From Mycobacterium sp. IDR2000157661 (GTDB lineage Bacteria; Actinomycetota; Actinomycetes; Mycobacteriales; Mycobacteriaceae): DNA of 64,000 nucleotides. This document shows positions 1 through 8,372 of this stretch, piece after piece (within the stretch, counting starts at the first letter, position 1; every line of letters begins with the position of its first letter). A model generated the notes under the pieces. It had not been told where the DNA came from. It was given only the letters and a program-made list of their open reading frames with translations, and searched no databases. Made by a program: the position numbers and the translations under genes. The DNA lies in the NCBI RefSeq assembly GCF_022317005.1, contig NZ_CP081006.1:3720001-3784000 (forward strand). Direction: 5' to 3'.

Positions 1-184
1 CCAGCTCACGGTACGCCGGCTGACCAGGTGCTTCGACAGGACGTCCATGCCGAATGGTGACACGGGTCACAGCGAGGCCGGCGGTGATCCGTGCCACACA
101 AGTTGTCCTTCTTCGGCCGTTTCAGACGTACCGTCCTGCTAACTGCACGCGTGTGCAGTAGGCGAAATTACGGAAGGAACAACG

Positions 185-286
185 ATGTTCGAACTTGTCG
201 TTTTCGGTGTCCTGCTCGTCGTGCTCATCGCCGCGCTGGGGTTGCCCTATCCGCAGAGCACCTACGACCGCTGGAACCGCCACTAG
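185..286 (+). CDS. 33-aa putative single-pass membrane microprotein
   Basis: A short ORF begins at an ATG preceded by a purine-rich Shine-Dalgarno-like stretch (GGAAGGA, about 171-178). It encodes MFELVVFGVLLVVLIAALGL followed by a polar tail with PYPQSTYDRW. Residues 3-20 are nearly all hydrophobic, as in a one-pass inner-membrane segment, with a short polar C-terminus. No family is recognised. It lies tail-to-tail with the decayed acyl-CoA ligase, ending about 60 bases short of that gene's stop. A ribosome site plus a clean hydrophobic helix is suggestive, but 33 codons is little evidence, so it could be fortuitous. Confidence 0.45.
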   Translation: MFELVVFGVLLVVLIAALGLPYPQSTYDRWNRH

Positions 287-347
287 CCGGGACTGGGCCC
301 GCGGTGCCGGCTGGCAGTCGGCGGCGGCTTCCGTCCTCGGCATCGAC

Positions 348-1310
348 CTAAGCGGTGCTGATCGACGTCGCACCCGACAATCCGTATGCCTGCCGGATGA
401 CCAAGTTGGGAGACCGTCGCTGGAGCGCGCGGGCGACGTCGTCGGCAGGCGGGGAGCCACCGCATATCCCGAGCCGCAGGGTGGTCAGGTCGTGGTCGGC
501 GGCGTCGGCATGCGACAGCTCGCGGTACATCGACGCAACACCGGAGAAGACGGTGCATCGATGACGCGCCAGCTCGTCGAGAACGGTTCCGGCATCGAAG
601 CTCGGTACCAACACCAGCGTGCTTCCGAAGCGCACAGCGGTGTTGAGCACGCTGGAGAGCCCGAACCATTGAAACAACGGCAGCACCGCCATGCCGATGT
701 CCTCTTCGCGCAATCCGAACAGGTCGCCTGCACCCGTGCAGCTGCTGTACAGCTGAAAGTGCGTCAGCGCCGCACCCTTCGGTCCGCCGGTGGTGTCGCT
801 CGTATGGACGATCACCGCCGTGTCGTCGGCATCGGTCGGGGCTATGACGTCGCTGTCACCTGCGAAATACAGCTCGTCGAAATGGTGTGTGCCCGCAGGG
901 AGAGAGGCGTCCACGGGGGCCTTCACCACGTACGTTCCCAGCCCGTCGAGTTCGGTCGCGCCCTGCACAGCCTCCTTCGCCGAAGTCTCGAAGGTGATCA
1001 GCAGGCTGGCGTCACAATCGATGAGCTGCGAACAGATCTCCGGTGCGCGCAGGCTCGGATCCAGCGGCACCAGCACCGCGCCGGCCTTGAGGATGCCGAA
1101 GTAGGCGAACAGGAAGTGGGGCACATTGGGCAGCTGGACAGCGACCTTGTCGCCCAGCCCCACTCCGAGGGCGCGCAGACTGCTGGCGATTCGGCCGGAG
1201 ATCTCGTCGACCTGGGCATAGCTGAAGGCGTGCTCGCCGAGGTGGCACAGCGGCTTGTGCGGGTGAGCCGCTGAGGATTGACGAAGGATGGTGGCGAGGT
1301 TGAAGCTCAC
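348..1310 (-). pseudogene. Truncated FadD-type acyl-CoA/AMP ligase (decayed)
   Basis: The 320 residues match the N-terminal domain of ANL-superfamily fatty-acyl-AMP/CoA ligases. The visible parts are an N-terminal HPHKPL...FSYAQVDE region, the ATP-binding loop read as TSDTTGGPKGA (about residues 170-180), and the YGLS motif near residue 308. Family members are about 500 residues and carry a C-terminal lid domain with the catalytic lysine, absent here. The stop is a TAG at 348-350. The frame stays open beyond it and still reads ligase-like (VDAEDG...PAGTAGPVP), so part of the protein was lost to a nonsense change and the rest to deletion. The normally invariant Gly of the TSGTTG loop is Asp, which also argues against activity. 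It lies 45 bp downstream of mceG on the same strand. An adenylation-only protein is possible but unlikely. Confidence 0.8.
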
Positions 1311-1355
1311 CGCGGCCTCCGATCGTCGATCAGCGCAACGGACCGGCCCAGCTGT

Positions 1356-2429
1356 TCAGCGACCACGCCCGGCAGAAATCCTGGCGGTGTCGGCGTCGTC
1401 GTGGTCGTAGCGGCGCGACTCGCCGTCGGGACTGCTGGACGTCTTCTGTTGGCTGCCTTCCAGGTCTTCGCGGATGGCCTCCTGCGCGGCAGGCGGCAGG
1501 GTGTGCATGATCTCGCGCACCCGGGCCTGGCGACGGTGCACCGCCTGGCGCTCTGGCATGCCGGGCGTGGCCTGGATCTGCGGGGGCACACCCTGGATCT
1601 CCTCGACGCCGCCGTGGTGGTGGCCGGAATCGATCATGGCCTGCTCCTCGGCCATCGTCGCCTCGTCCTTCTCCTCGGACATACCGATCGGGCCGATGCG
1701 GCGGCCGTTGAGGAACTGCCCGACCACCGGCTCGTCACTGGTCAGCAGCACCTCGCGCGGACCGAACATCACCAGGTGCTTGCGGAACAGCATGCCGATG
1801 TTGTCCGGCACGGTGCGAGCGACGTTGATGTTGTGCGTGACGATCAGAACGGTGCAGTCGATCTGAGCGTTGATGTCGATCAGCAGCTGCGACAGATACG
1901 CCGTACGGACCGGGTCCAGACCCGAATCGGGCTCGTCGCACAGGATGATCTGCGGGTCGAGCACCAGGGAGCGGGCCAGCCCGGCACGCTTGCGCATGCC
2001 GCCGGAGATCTCGCCGGGGAACTTGTTCTCGTCACCGGCCAGACCGACCAGCTCGAGTTTCTCCATGGCGATGTTGCGGATCTCGCTTTCCTTCTTCTTG
2101 GTGTGCTCGCGTAGCGGGAACGCGGTGTTGTCGAAGATGCTCATGGAGCCGAACAGGGCGCCGTCCTGGAACATGACGCCGAACAGCGTTCGGATCTCGT
2201 AGAGCTCCTTGGCCGAGCACTGGATGATGTCGGTGCCGTCGACGATGATCTTGCCGCGTTCCGGGCGTAGCAGGCCGATGAGCGACTTCAAAAACACCGA
2301 CTTGCCCGTGCCGGACGGGCCGATCAGCCCGCTGACCTCGCCCGCTGGAATCGTCAACGTCACGTCTTCCCAGACCGTGGTGGAACCGAATGACTTGGTC
2401 AGCCCCTCGACTGTGATTCCGATGCCCAT
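1356..2429 (-). CDS. mceG: MceG (Mkl) ABC ATPase energising Mce lipid transporters
   Basis: This cytoplasmic ATPase, 357 aa, powers the Mce-family lipid and sterol importers of the mycobacterial envelope through YrbE permeases. The Walker A motif GPSGTGKS is at residues 37-44, followed by a Q-loop (FQDGALFGSM), the signature ISGGMRKRAGLARSLV, Walker B ILCDEPDSGLD and the H-loop THNI. The long C-terminal extension (after the GPIGMSEEKDEATMAEEQ segment, residues about 260-357) is typical of actinobacterial MceG rather than generic MlaF; its last 35 residues are diverged and rich in Ser/Asp. The ATG at 2429 was chosen because GGGAGG lies 7 bases upstream; an ATG eight codons earlier lacks such a site. 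No mce operon is in the window, as expected for a shared orphan ATPase. Confidence 0.93.
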   Translation of the reverse strand: MGIGITVEGLTKSFGSTTVWEDVTLTIPAGEVSGLIGPSGTGKSVFLKSLIGLLRPERGKIIVDGTDIIQCSAKELYEIRTLFGVMFQDGALFGSMSIFDNTAFPLREHTKKKESEIRNIAMEKLELVGLAGDENKFPGEISGGMRKRAGLARSLVLDPQIILCDEPDSGLDPVRTAYLSQLLIDINAQIDCTVLIVTHNINVARTVPDNIGMLFRKHLVMFGPREVLLTSDEPVVGQFLNGRRIGPIGMSEEKDEATMAEEQAMIDSGHHHGGVEEIQGVPPQIQATPGMPERQAVHRRQARVREIMHTLPPAAQEAIREDLEGSQQKTSSSPDGESRRYDHDDADTARISAGRGR

Positions 2430-2640
2430 GTGCGTTCCTCCCGACGCGAACACCCCGCACCGCAGTCGTGCGGTTATCGACGGGATAACCCAGTGAGCCG
2501 CCCGAAAAACCTGGCTTAGCCGAGAAACCGGGCATGAATTTTTCGCCGTAACCGTCGGTCACCGACGAGAAGGCCCTCGCCACCCCTTCCCCCACCGCGC
2601 TGGTCCCGATCGCGCGAACGGCGTGCGGTAGTAATGGTGA

Positions 2641-5600
2641 GTGCCCCACCCCACGGTCCTGCTGCTGTCGACGTCGGACACCGACCTGATCACCGCGCGC
2701 TCCAGCGGCGCGAACTTCCGGTGGGCGAACCCGTCGCGACTCGTCGACGGCGAACTGCGCGAGTTGCTCGACGGGGCCGACATCGCGGTGGTGCGCATCC
2801 TCGGTGGCTACCGCGCATGGGAGGACGGCATCGACACCGTCGCGGCCAGCGGCGTGCCCACCGTGGTGGTCAGCGGTGAGCAGTCGCCCGACGCGGACCT
2901 GATGGGTCACTCGACCACCCCGGCCGGTGTCGCGCTGCAGGCGCACGTCTACCTGGCCCAGGGGGGCGTGGCCAACCTGCGTCAACTGCACGCGTTTCTG
3001 TCCGACACGCTGCTGATGACCGGGTTCGGGTTCAGCCCGCCTGAGGTGACGCCCACCTGGGGGGTGGTGCAGCGGCAGGGGCCCGCCACCGACGGCCCGA
3101 CCGTGGCCGTGCTGTACTACCGCGCCCAGCATCTGGCGGGCAACACCGCCTACATCGACGCGCTGTGCGACGCCGTCGAGAACGCGGGCGGCCGTGCGCT
3201 GCCGGTGTTCTGCGCGTCGCTGCGCACCGCCGACACCGACCTGCTCGACGTGCTGGGCACCGCCGACGCGTTGGTGACCACGGTGCTCGCCGCCGGTGGC
3301 GCCACCCCGTCGGCGGCGGGTGCCGGCGGTTCCGACGACAGCTGGAACGTCGCGCATCTGGCCGCGCTGGACGTTCCCATCCTGCAGGGCCTGTGCCTGA
3401 CGAGTCCGCGTGCGCAGTGGGCCACCAACGACGACGGGTTGTCTCCGCTCGACGTCGCGACACAGGTCGCCGTTCCGGAGTTCGACGGGCGCATCATCAC
3501 TGTGCCGTTCTCGTTCAAGGAGATCGACGACGAGGGGCTGATCTCCTATGTCCCCGACCCCGAGCGCTGCGCGCGGGTCGCCGGACTGGCCCTGCGGCAT
3601 GCCCGCCTGCGCAGCGTCCCCGCGGCTCGGAAACGGGTCGCCGTGGTGTTCTCGGCCTATCCGACCAAGCACGCCCGCATCGGCAACGCCGTAGGGCTCG
3701 ACACTCCGGCCAGCGCGGTGCGGCTGCTGCGCGCGATGCGCGAGCACGGGTACTGCATCGACGACGTGGCCGGACCCGGCGACCTCGGCACGATCATCGC
3801 CTCCGGCGATGGGGACGCGCTGATTCACGCGCTGATCGAACGCGGCGGCCAGGACGCCGCCTGGCTCACTTCCGAGCAGCTCGAGGGCAACCCGATCCGG
3901 GTCTCCGCTGACGACTATCGCGAGTGGTTCGCCACCCTGCCCAGCGAGCTGACCGACGCGATCGTCCAACACTGGGGCCCGCCGCCCGGTGACCTGTTCG
4001 TCGACCGCAGCGTCGATCCCGAAGGCGAGATCGTGATCGCCGCGCTGCAGGCGGGCAACGTGGTGCTAATGGTGCAACCGCCGCGCGGCTTCGGCGAGAA
4101 CCCCGTCGCGATCTACCACGATCCGGATCTGCCGCCCAGTCACCACTATCTGGCCGCCTACCACTGGATCGACAGCGAGTTCGGCGCGGATGCCGTCGTG
4201 CACCTGGGCAAGCACGGCAACCTGGAGTGGCTGCCGGGCAAGACGCTGGGCATGTCGGCGGCATGCGGATCCGACGCCGCCCTTGGTGACCTGCCCCTGA
4301 TCTACCCGTTCCTGGTCAACGATCCGGGGGAGGGCACGCAGGCCAAGCGGCGGGCCCACGCCACGCTCGTCGACCACCTGATCCCGCCGATGGCGCGCGC
4401 CGAGAGTTACGGCGACATCGCGCGATTGGAACAACTGCTCGACGAGCACGCCAACGTCTCGGCGCTGGATCCCGGCAAGCTGCCTGCCATCCGCCAGCAG
4501 ATCTGGACGCTGATGCGCGCGGCGAAGATGGACCACGACCTCGGACTGGACGAACGCCCCGAGGAGGACTCGTTCGACGACATGCTCCTGCATGTCGACG
4601 GTTGGCTCTGCGAGATCAAGGACGTCCAGATCCGCGATGGGTTGCACATTCTCGGTGAGAAACCCAGCGGCGAGGACGAACTCGACCTCGTGCTGGCGGT
4701 GCTGCGGGCCCGCCAACTGTTCGGCGGCGAGCAGACGGTGCCCGGTCTGCGTGAGGCGCTCGGTCTGGACGAGAACGGCGTGGAAGGCCGGGCCGATCGC
4801 ACAGCCGTCGACGCCGCCGAGGCGCAGGCACGCGAACTCGTTGCAGCGCTACAGGATTCGGGCTGGGACCCGGCAGTGGTCGACACGCTGACCGACACCC
4901 CAGACGTCGCCGCCGTGCTCCGCTTCGCGGCCACCGAGGTGGTGCCGCGACTGGCAGGCACTGCCGATGAGATCGCCCAGATCCTGCGCGCCCTCGACGG
5001 TCGGTTCATCGCCGCCGGTCCATCCGGGTCGCCGCTGCGCGGTCTGGTCAACGTGCTGCCCACCGGCCGCAACTTCTACTCCGTGGACCCCAAGGCCGTG
5101 CCTTCGCGGCTGGCGTGGGAAACCGGTGTGGCCATGGCCGATTCGCTGCTGACCCGCTACCGCGACGACCACGGCGACTGGCCGCGCTCGGTCGGCCTGT
5201 CGGTGTGGGGCACGTCGGCGATGCGCACCTCGGGCGACGACATCGCCGAAGTTCTTGCCCTGCTCGGGGTCCGGCCGGTGTGGGACGAGGCCTCCCGCCG
5301 CGTCGTCGACCTGGAGCCGATCGCGCTCGCCGACCTCGGCAGGCCGCGTATCGACGTGACCGTGCGGATCTCCGGCTTCTTCCGCGACGCGTTCCCGCAC
5401 GTCGTCACCATGCTCGACGACGCCGTGGCGCTGGTCGCCGGCCTCGACGAGCCGGCCGCCGACAACTATGTACGGGCCCACGCCCAGGCCGACCTCGCCG
5501 AGCACGGCGACCAGCGTCGCGCCACCACCAGGATCTTCGGGTCCAAGCCGGGCACCTACGGTGCCGGACTGCTGCAGCTGATCGACAGCCGCAATTGGCG

Positions 5601-6243
5601 CGACGACGCCGACCTCGCCGAGGTGTACACCGCATGGGGCGGGTTCGCCTACGGCCGCGGTCTCGACGGCGCGCCCGCCAGTGCCGACATGAACATCCAG
5701 TACCGCCGGATCGCCGTCGCGGCCAAGAACACCGACACCCGCGAGCACGACATCGCCGACTCCGACGACTACTTCCAGTACCACGGCGGCATGGTCGCGA
5801 CGGTTCGGGCGCTGACCGGTACCTCGCCCGCGGCCTACATCGGCGACAACACCGGCCCCGACGCCGTGCGAACCCGCACCCTGTCCGAGGAGACCACCCG
5901 GGTGTTCCGCGCCCGCGTCGTCAACCCGCGCTGGATCAACGCCATGCGCCGGCACGGCTACAAGGGCGCCTTCGAGATGGCGGCCACGGTCGACTACCTG
6001 TTCGGCTACGACGCCACCGCCGGGGTGATGGCCGACTGGATGTACGAGCGGCTCTCGGCGGAGTACGTGCTCGACGACGAGAACCGCAAGTTCATGACCG
6101 AGTCGAACCCGTGGGCGCTGCACGGCATGGCCGAGCGACTGCTGGAGGCCGCCGACCGCGGCATGTGGGCCGCCCCGGAGAAGCCCACCCTCGACGGGCT
6201 GCGTCAGGTGCTGCTGGAGAGCGAGGGCGAGCTGGAGGGCTGA
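2641..6243 (+). CDS. cobN: Cobaltochelatase subunit CobN
   Basis: This is the large subunit of the aerobic-pathway cobaltochelatase, which inserts cobalt into hydrogenobyrinate a,c-diamide with CobS/CobT-type ATPase subunits during B12 synthesis. The 1200 residues match the full CobN length, and the sequence follows mycobacterial CobN closely (start PHPTVLLLSTSDTDLITARS). The chelatase core motif VHLGKHGNLEWLPGK lies near residues 519-533, with YPFLVNDPGEGTQAKRR soon after. Conserved blocks WGTSAMRT, FFRDAFPHV and FGSKPGTYGAGLLQ follow in the C-terminal half. The start is a GTG with no strong Shine-Dalgarno; homologues begin at the same residue. I see no cobalamin riboswitch in the 211 bp before it. 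The following PPOX genes run in the same direction. Confidence 0.96.
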   Translation: MPHPTVLLLSTSDTDLITARSSGANFRWANPSRLVDGELRELLDGADIAVVRILGGYRAWEDGIDTVAASGVPTVVVSGEQSPDADLMGHSTTPAGVALQAHVYLAQGGVANLRQLHAFLSDTLLMTGFGFSPPEVTPTWGVVQRQGPATDGPTVAVLYYRAQHLAGNTAYIDALCDAVENAGGRALPVFCASLRTADTDLLDVLGTADALVTTVLAAGGATPSAAGAGGSDDSWNVAHLAALDVPILQGLCLTSPRAQWATNDDGLSPLDVATQVAVPEFDGRIITVPFSFKEIDDEGLISYVPDPERCARVAGLALRHARLRSVPAARKRVAVVFSAYPTKHARIGNAVGLDTPASAVRLLRAMREHGYCIDDVAGPGDLGTIIASGDGDALIHALIERGGQDAAWLTSEQLEGNPIRVSADDYREWFATLPSELTDAIVQHWGPPPGDLFVDRSVDPEGEIVIAALQAGNVVLMVQPPRGFGENPVAIYHDPDLPPSHHYLAAYHWIDSEFGADAVVHLGKHGNLEWLPGKTLGMSAACGSDAALGDLPLIYPFLVNDPGEGTQAKRRAHATLVDHLIPPMARAESYGDIARLEQLLDEHANVSALDPGKLPAIRQQIWTLMRAAKMDHDLGLDERPEEDSFDDMLLHVDGWLCEIKDVQIRDGLHILGEKPSGEDELDLVLAVLRARQLFGGEQTVPGLREALGLDENGVEGRADRTAVDAAEAQARELVAALQDSGWDPAVVDTLTDTPDVAAVLRFAATEVVPRLAGTADEIAQILRALDGRFIAAGPSGSPLRGLVNVLPTGRNFYSVDPKAVPSRLAWETGVAMADSLLTRYRDDHGDWPRSVGLSVWGTSAMRTSGDDIAEVLALLGVRPVWDEASRRVVDLEPIALADLGRPRIDVTVRISGFFRDAFPHVVTMLDDAVALVAGLDEPAADNYVRAHAQADLAEHGDQRRATTRIFGSKPGTYGAGLLQLIDSRNWRDDADLAEVYTAWGGFAYGRGLDGAPASADMNIQYRRIAVAAKNTDTREHDIADSDDYFQYHGGMVATVRALTGTSPAAYIGDNTGPDAVRTRTLSEETTRVFRARVVNPRWINAMRRHGYKGAFEMAATVDYLFGYDATAGVMADWMYERLSAEYVLDDENRKFMTESNPWALHGMAERLLEAADRGMWAAPEKPTLDGLRQVLLESEGELEG

Positions 6244-6299
6244 CCGCTAGCACCTTCGCGCCCTGTACGCCGAATCGACGCGAACGCTAGGTTGGTGTC

Positions 6300-6680
6300 G
6301 TGCCTGCCACCTTCGCCGACGTCGCGCAATCCGAGTACATCCTGCTGACCACCTTCACCAAGGACGGCAGGGCCAAGCCGACGGCGATCTGGGCCGTGCC
6401 CCGGGGCGACGGGTTGGTGGCCATCACGCAGGAGAAGTCGTGGAAGGTCAAGCGCATCCGCAACACCCCGCGGGTCACCATCGCCACGTGCGACCGGCGT
6501 GGCAACCCGAAGGGGGAGCCGGTGGAGGCGGTCGCCACGATCCTGGACAAGTCGGCCAACGCCGACACCTATAACGCCATCGGCCGGCGCTACGGGCTGC
6601 TGGGCAAGACGTTCAACTTCTTCTCCAAGCTGCGCGGCGGCATGGACAACAACGTGACCCTCGAGATCAAGGCGGTGTGA
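6300..6680 (+). CDS. PPOX-class F420/FMN-dependent oxidoreductase (Rv2061c-like)
   Basis: A 126-aa split-barrel flavin/deazaflavin-binding protein of the pyridoxamine-phosphate-oxidase-like (PPOX) superfamily, probably a cytoplasmic reductase. The pattern ILLTTFTKDGRAKPTAIWA...SWKVKRIRNTPRVTIATCDRRG is the usual first half of this mycobacterial family, where F420-binding members are common; substrate and cofactor cannot be read off. It begins with GTG 56 bp after cobN, matching the position of Rv2061c next to cobN in M. tuberculosis. The next gene overlaps its stop by 4 bp (GTGA), so the two are probably co-translated. The pair look like a tandem duplication. Confidence 0.85.
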   Translation: MPATFADVAQSEYILLTTFTKDGRAKPTAIWAVPRGDGLVAITQEKSWKVKRIRNTPRVTIATCDRRGNPKGEPVEAVATILDKSANADTYNAIGRRYGLLGKTFNFFSKLRGGMDNNVTLEIKAV

Positions 6681-7072
6681 CGGTGGCACCGACCTTCGAG
6701 GACGTCTACGGCGAGAAGTACCTGTTGCTGACCACCTTCACCAAGGACGGAAGGCCCAAGCCGACACCGGTCTGGGGCGTGCCCGACGGCGACAAGCTCG
6801 TCATCATCACCGACGACGGGTCGTGGAAGACCAAGCGCATCAACAACACTGCGCGCGTGACGATCCAGAAGTGTGGTGTGCTGGGCAAGCCGAAGGGCGA
6901 ACCGGTGGAGGCGGTCGCACGCAACCTGCCCAAGTCCGAAACCCGCCGCGTCTTCGAGATGGTGACCCGGCGCTACTGGTGGCACGCATGGTGGTGGATC
7001 CCGCAGGCGCTCGTTCGCGGGGGCATCGACAAGGTGCACTCGGCCATCGAGGTGACCGCGGCACCCGCCTAG
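6677..7072 (+). CDS. Second PPOX-class F420/FMN-dependent oxidoreductase paralogue
   Basis: A 131-aa paralogue of the preceding gene, sharing the YLLLTTFTKDGRPKPTPVWG opening and a SWKTKRINNTARVTIQKCG segment, so it has the same split-barrel fold and probably the same cofactor class. The C-terminal third differs (RRYWWHAWWWIPQALVRGG is unusually Trp-rich), which suggests a changed substrate pocket or a membrane-facing surface. Translation starts at a GTG overlapping the previous stop by 4 bases. Its own stop overlaps the tail of the convergent dienelactone hydrolase by 4 bases. Confidence 0.83.
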   Translation: MTVAPTFEDVYGEKYLLLTTFTKDGRPKPTPVWGVPDGDKLVIITDDGSWKTKRINNTARVTIQKCGVLGKPKGEPVEAVARNLPKSETRRVFEMVTRRYWWHAWWWIPQALVRGGIDKVHSAIEVTAAPA

Positions 7073-7770
7073 CCCGCCGCCGAGAGGTGCTCGCCGAAGA
7101 ACGCGAACACCCGGTCCCACGCATCGTTCGCGGCCGCCTCGTGATAGCCGAATCCGGTTATGCGCAGCAGCGGCTGACCGGGCAGCTTGTTGGCGAAGCT
7201 GTGCCCGGCGTCCGGGTACACCTTGATGTCGGCCTCGATTCCCTTGCCGGCGACGACCGTGCGCAGTTTGTCGGCGGCGCCGATGCCGATCGGGTCGCGA
7301 CGGCCGAAGCTGGCGACGATCGGGCAGGCGCCGTCGAGCGTCTCGGCGAGCGGGCGGGGCAGCGGGGTGCCGTAGAACGGCGCCGAGGCGCCGAACCCCT
7401 TCGGCGACATGACGAGCGCGAACTGCCCGCCCATACAGAAGCCGGCGATGCCGACCGCCCCGGTGCACTCGGGCAGGGCCAGCACGTGCTCGCGCGCGGC
7501 CAGCACGTCGTCGAGGGCGCGCCCACGTTTGGTGAGCAGCTCGCGGAACACCCGGGTGATGCAGCGGGCCCGACCCCCGCGTGCGTACAGGTTCGGCGAG
7601 ATGGCGATGAACCCCGCCGCGGCGACCCGCGCCGATATCGCCTCGTTGTCGGGGCCGTAGCCGATCGCATCGTGCACGATGACGACCGCGGGCCACGGTC
7701 CCGGCCCCCGCGGTACGCCGAGTAGCGCGTCGATCGGGCCGTCGGGCGTGTCGATCTCGATTCTGGCCAC
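7069..7770 (-). CDS. Dienelactone hydrolase family protein
   Basis: A 233-aa cytoplasmic alpha/beta hydrolase. The nucleophile elbow GFCMGG carries Cys instead of Ser, the hallmark of the dienelactone hydrolase family. The rest of the triad fits an Asp in FGRRDPIG and a His in DAGHSFAN. The N-terminal PDGPIDALLGVP...VVIVHDAIGYGPDNEAISARVAAAGF matches the family. The natural substrate cannot be told; in mycobacteria such genes (for example Rv2054) are conserved without a clear catabolic pathway. The gene is convergent with the PPOX pair and divergent from fxsA with a 58-bp gap. Confidence 0.88.
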   Translation of the reverse strand: MARIEIDTPDGPIDALLGVPRGPGPWPAVVIVHDAIGYGPDNEAISARVAAAGFIAISPNLYARGGRARCITRVFRELLTKRGRALDDVLAAREHVLALPECTGAVGIAGFCMGGQFALVMSPKGFGASAPFYGTPLPRPLAETLDGACPIVASFGRRDPIGIGAADKLRTVVAGKGIEADIKVYPDAGHSFANKLPGQPLLRITGFGYHEAAANDAWDRVFAFFGEHLSAAG

Positions 7771-7828
7771 GGCTTCAATCTAGGGCCATTCGCGGAACCC
7801 GGCCGGGGCGTTCGCACGTTCACCCCGT

Positions 7829-8362
7829 ATGGCGATGCGGCTGTTCCTGCTCTACGTGGTCATCGAGCTCGTGGTCGTCGTGGCGCTGGCCTCGACCATC
7901 GGGCTCGGTTGGACGCTGATCGCGGTCCTGACGACGTTCCTGGTGGGGCTGGCCCTGGCCGGGTCGCAGATCAAACGCCACATCCGCCGGCTGCGATCGG
8001 GTCTGACCGTCTCGAACGCGCACGGTGCGGCCACCGACAGCGTGCTGGTCGCACTCGGCACGGTCTTCGTCGTGATCCCGGGGCTGGCCAGTTCCCTGCT
8101 CGGCGTGTTGCTGCTGCTGCCGCCGACCCGCGCGGTCGGGCGGCCGCTGGTGACCGCATTGGCCGCGCGCCGGATGCCGTTGATCACCGCTGGTGTCGCG
8201 GGATTCGGTGCGGCCAGGGCGCGGCGCGAGTACATCGACGGCGAGGTCGTCGACGTCCACGACGGTCCCGTCGGTCCCGTCGTGGAGCAGCAGGCGGTGG
8301 AGCGGGCGCGCCACACCGACGAGGGGCGTGAGAACCCCCCGCCGCACATCCGAGGAGCATGA
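7829..8362 (+). CDS. fxsA: FxsA family membrane protein
   Basis: A 177-aa inner-membrane protein. Hydrophobic segments lie at about residues 4-26, 28-46 and 70-95, the last reading LVALGTVFVVIPGLASSLLGVLLLLPPTR. That segment, with its IPG...LGVLLLLPPTR pattern, is the core of the FxsA (suppressor of F exclusion) family. The C-terminal 60 residues are charged and probably cytoplasmic. In E. coli FxsA overproduction relieves F-plasmid exclusion of phage T7, but the housekeeping role is unknown. The start ATG has no obvious Shine-Dalgarno. The amidohydrolase follows after 10 bp, and the order fxsA-amidohydrolase-lnt-ppm1 suggests one transcript. Confidence 0.85.
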   Translation: MAMRLFLLYVVIELVVVVALASTIGLGWTLIAVLTTFLVGLALAGSQIKRHIRRLRSGLTVSNAHGAATDSVLVALGTVFVVIPGLASSLLGVLLLLPPTRAVGRPLVTALAARRMPLITAGVAGFGAARARREYIDGEVVDVHDGPVGPVVEQQAVERARHTDEGRENPPPHIRGA

Positions 8363-8372
8363 GAATCGTCGG

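Noticed and set aside
1..63. Open minus-strand frame starting at GTG 63 (or ATG 48) and running off the left edge
   Set aside because: Only 21 codons are visible, with no ribosome site and no recognisable sequence; it could be the start of a gene but cannot be supported.
2430..2640. Possible cobalamin riboswitch before cobN
   Set aside because: No B12-box or conserved riboswitch core was found on the plus strand; only unstructured GC-rich sequence.
2032..3972. 646-aa minus-strand ORF over mceG and cobN
   Set aside because: It is antisense to two well-supported genes, with the composition of a high-GC shadow frame.
4849..6123. 424-aa minus-strand ORF inside cobN
   Set aside because: Antisense shadow rich in Gly/Val/Arg with no motif; cobN is unambiguous.
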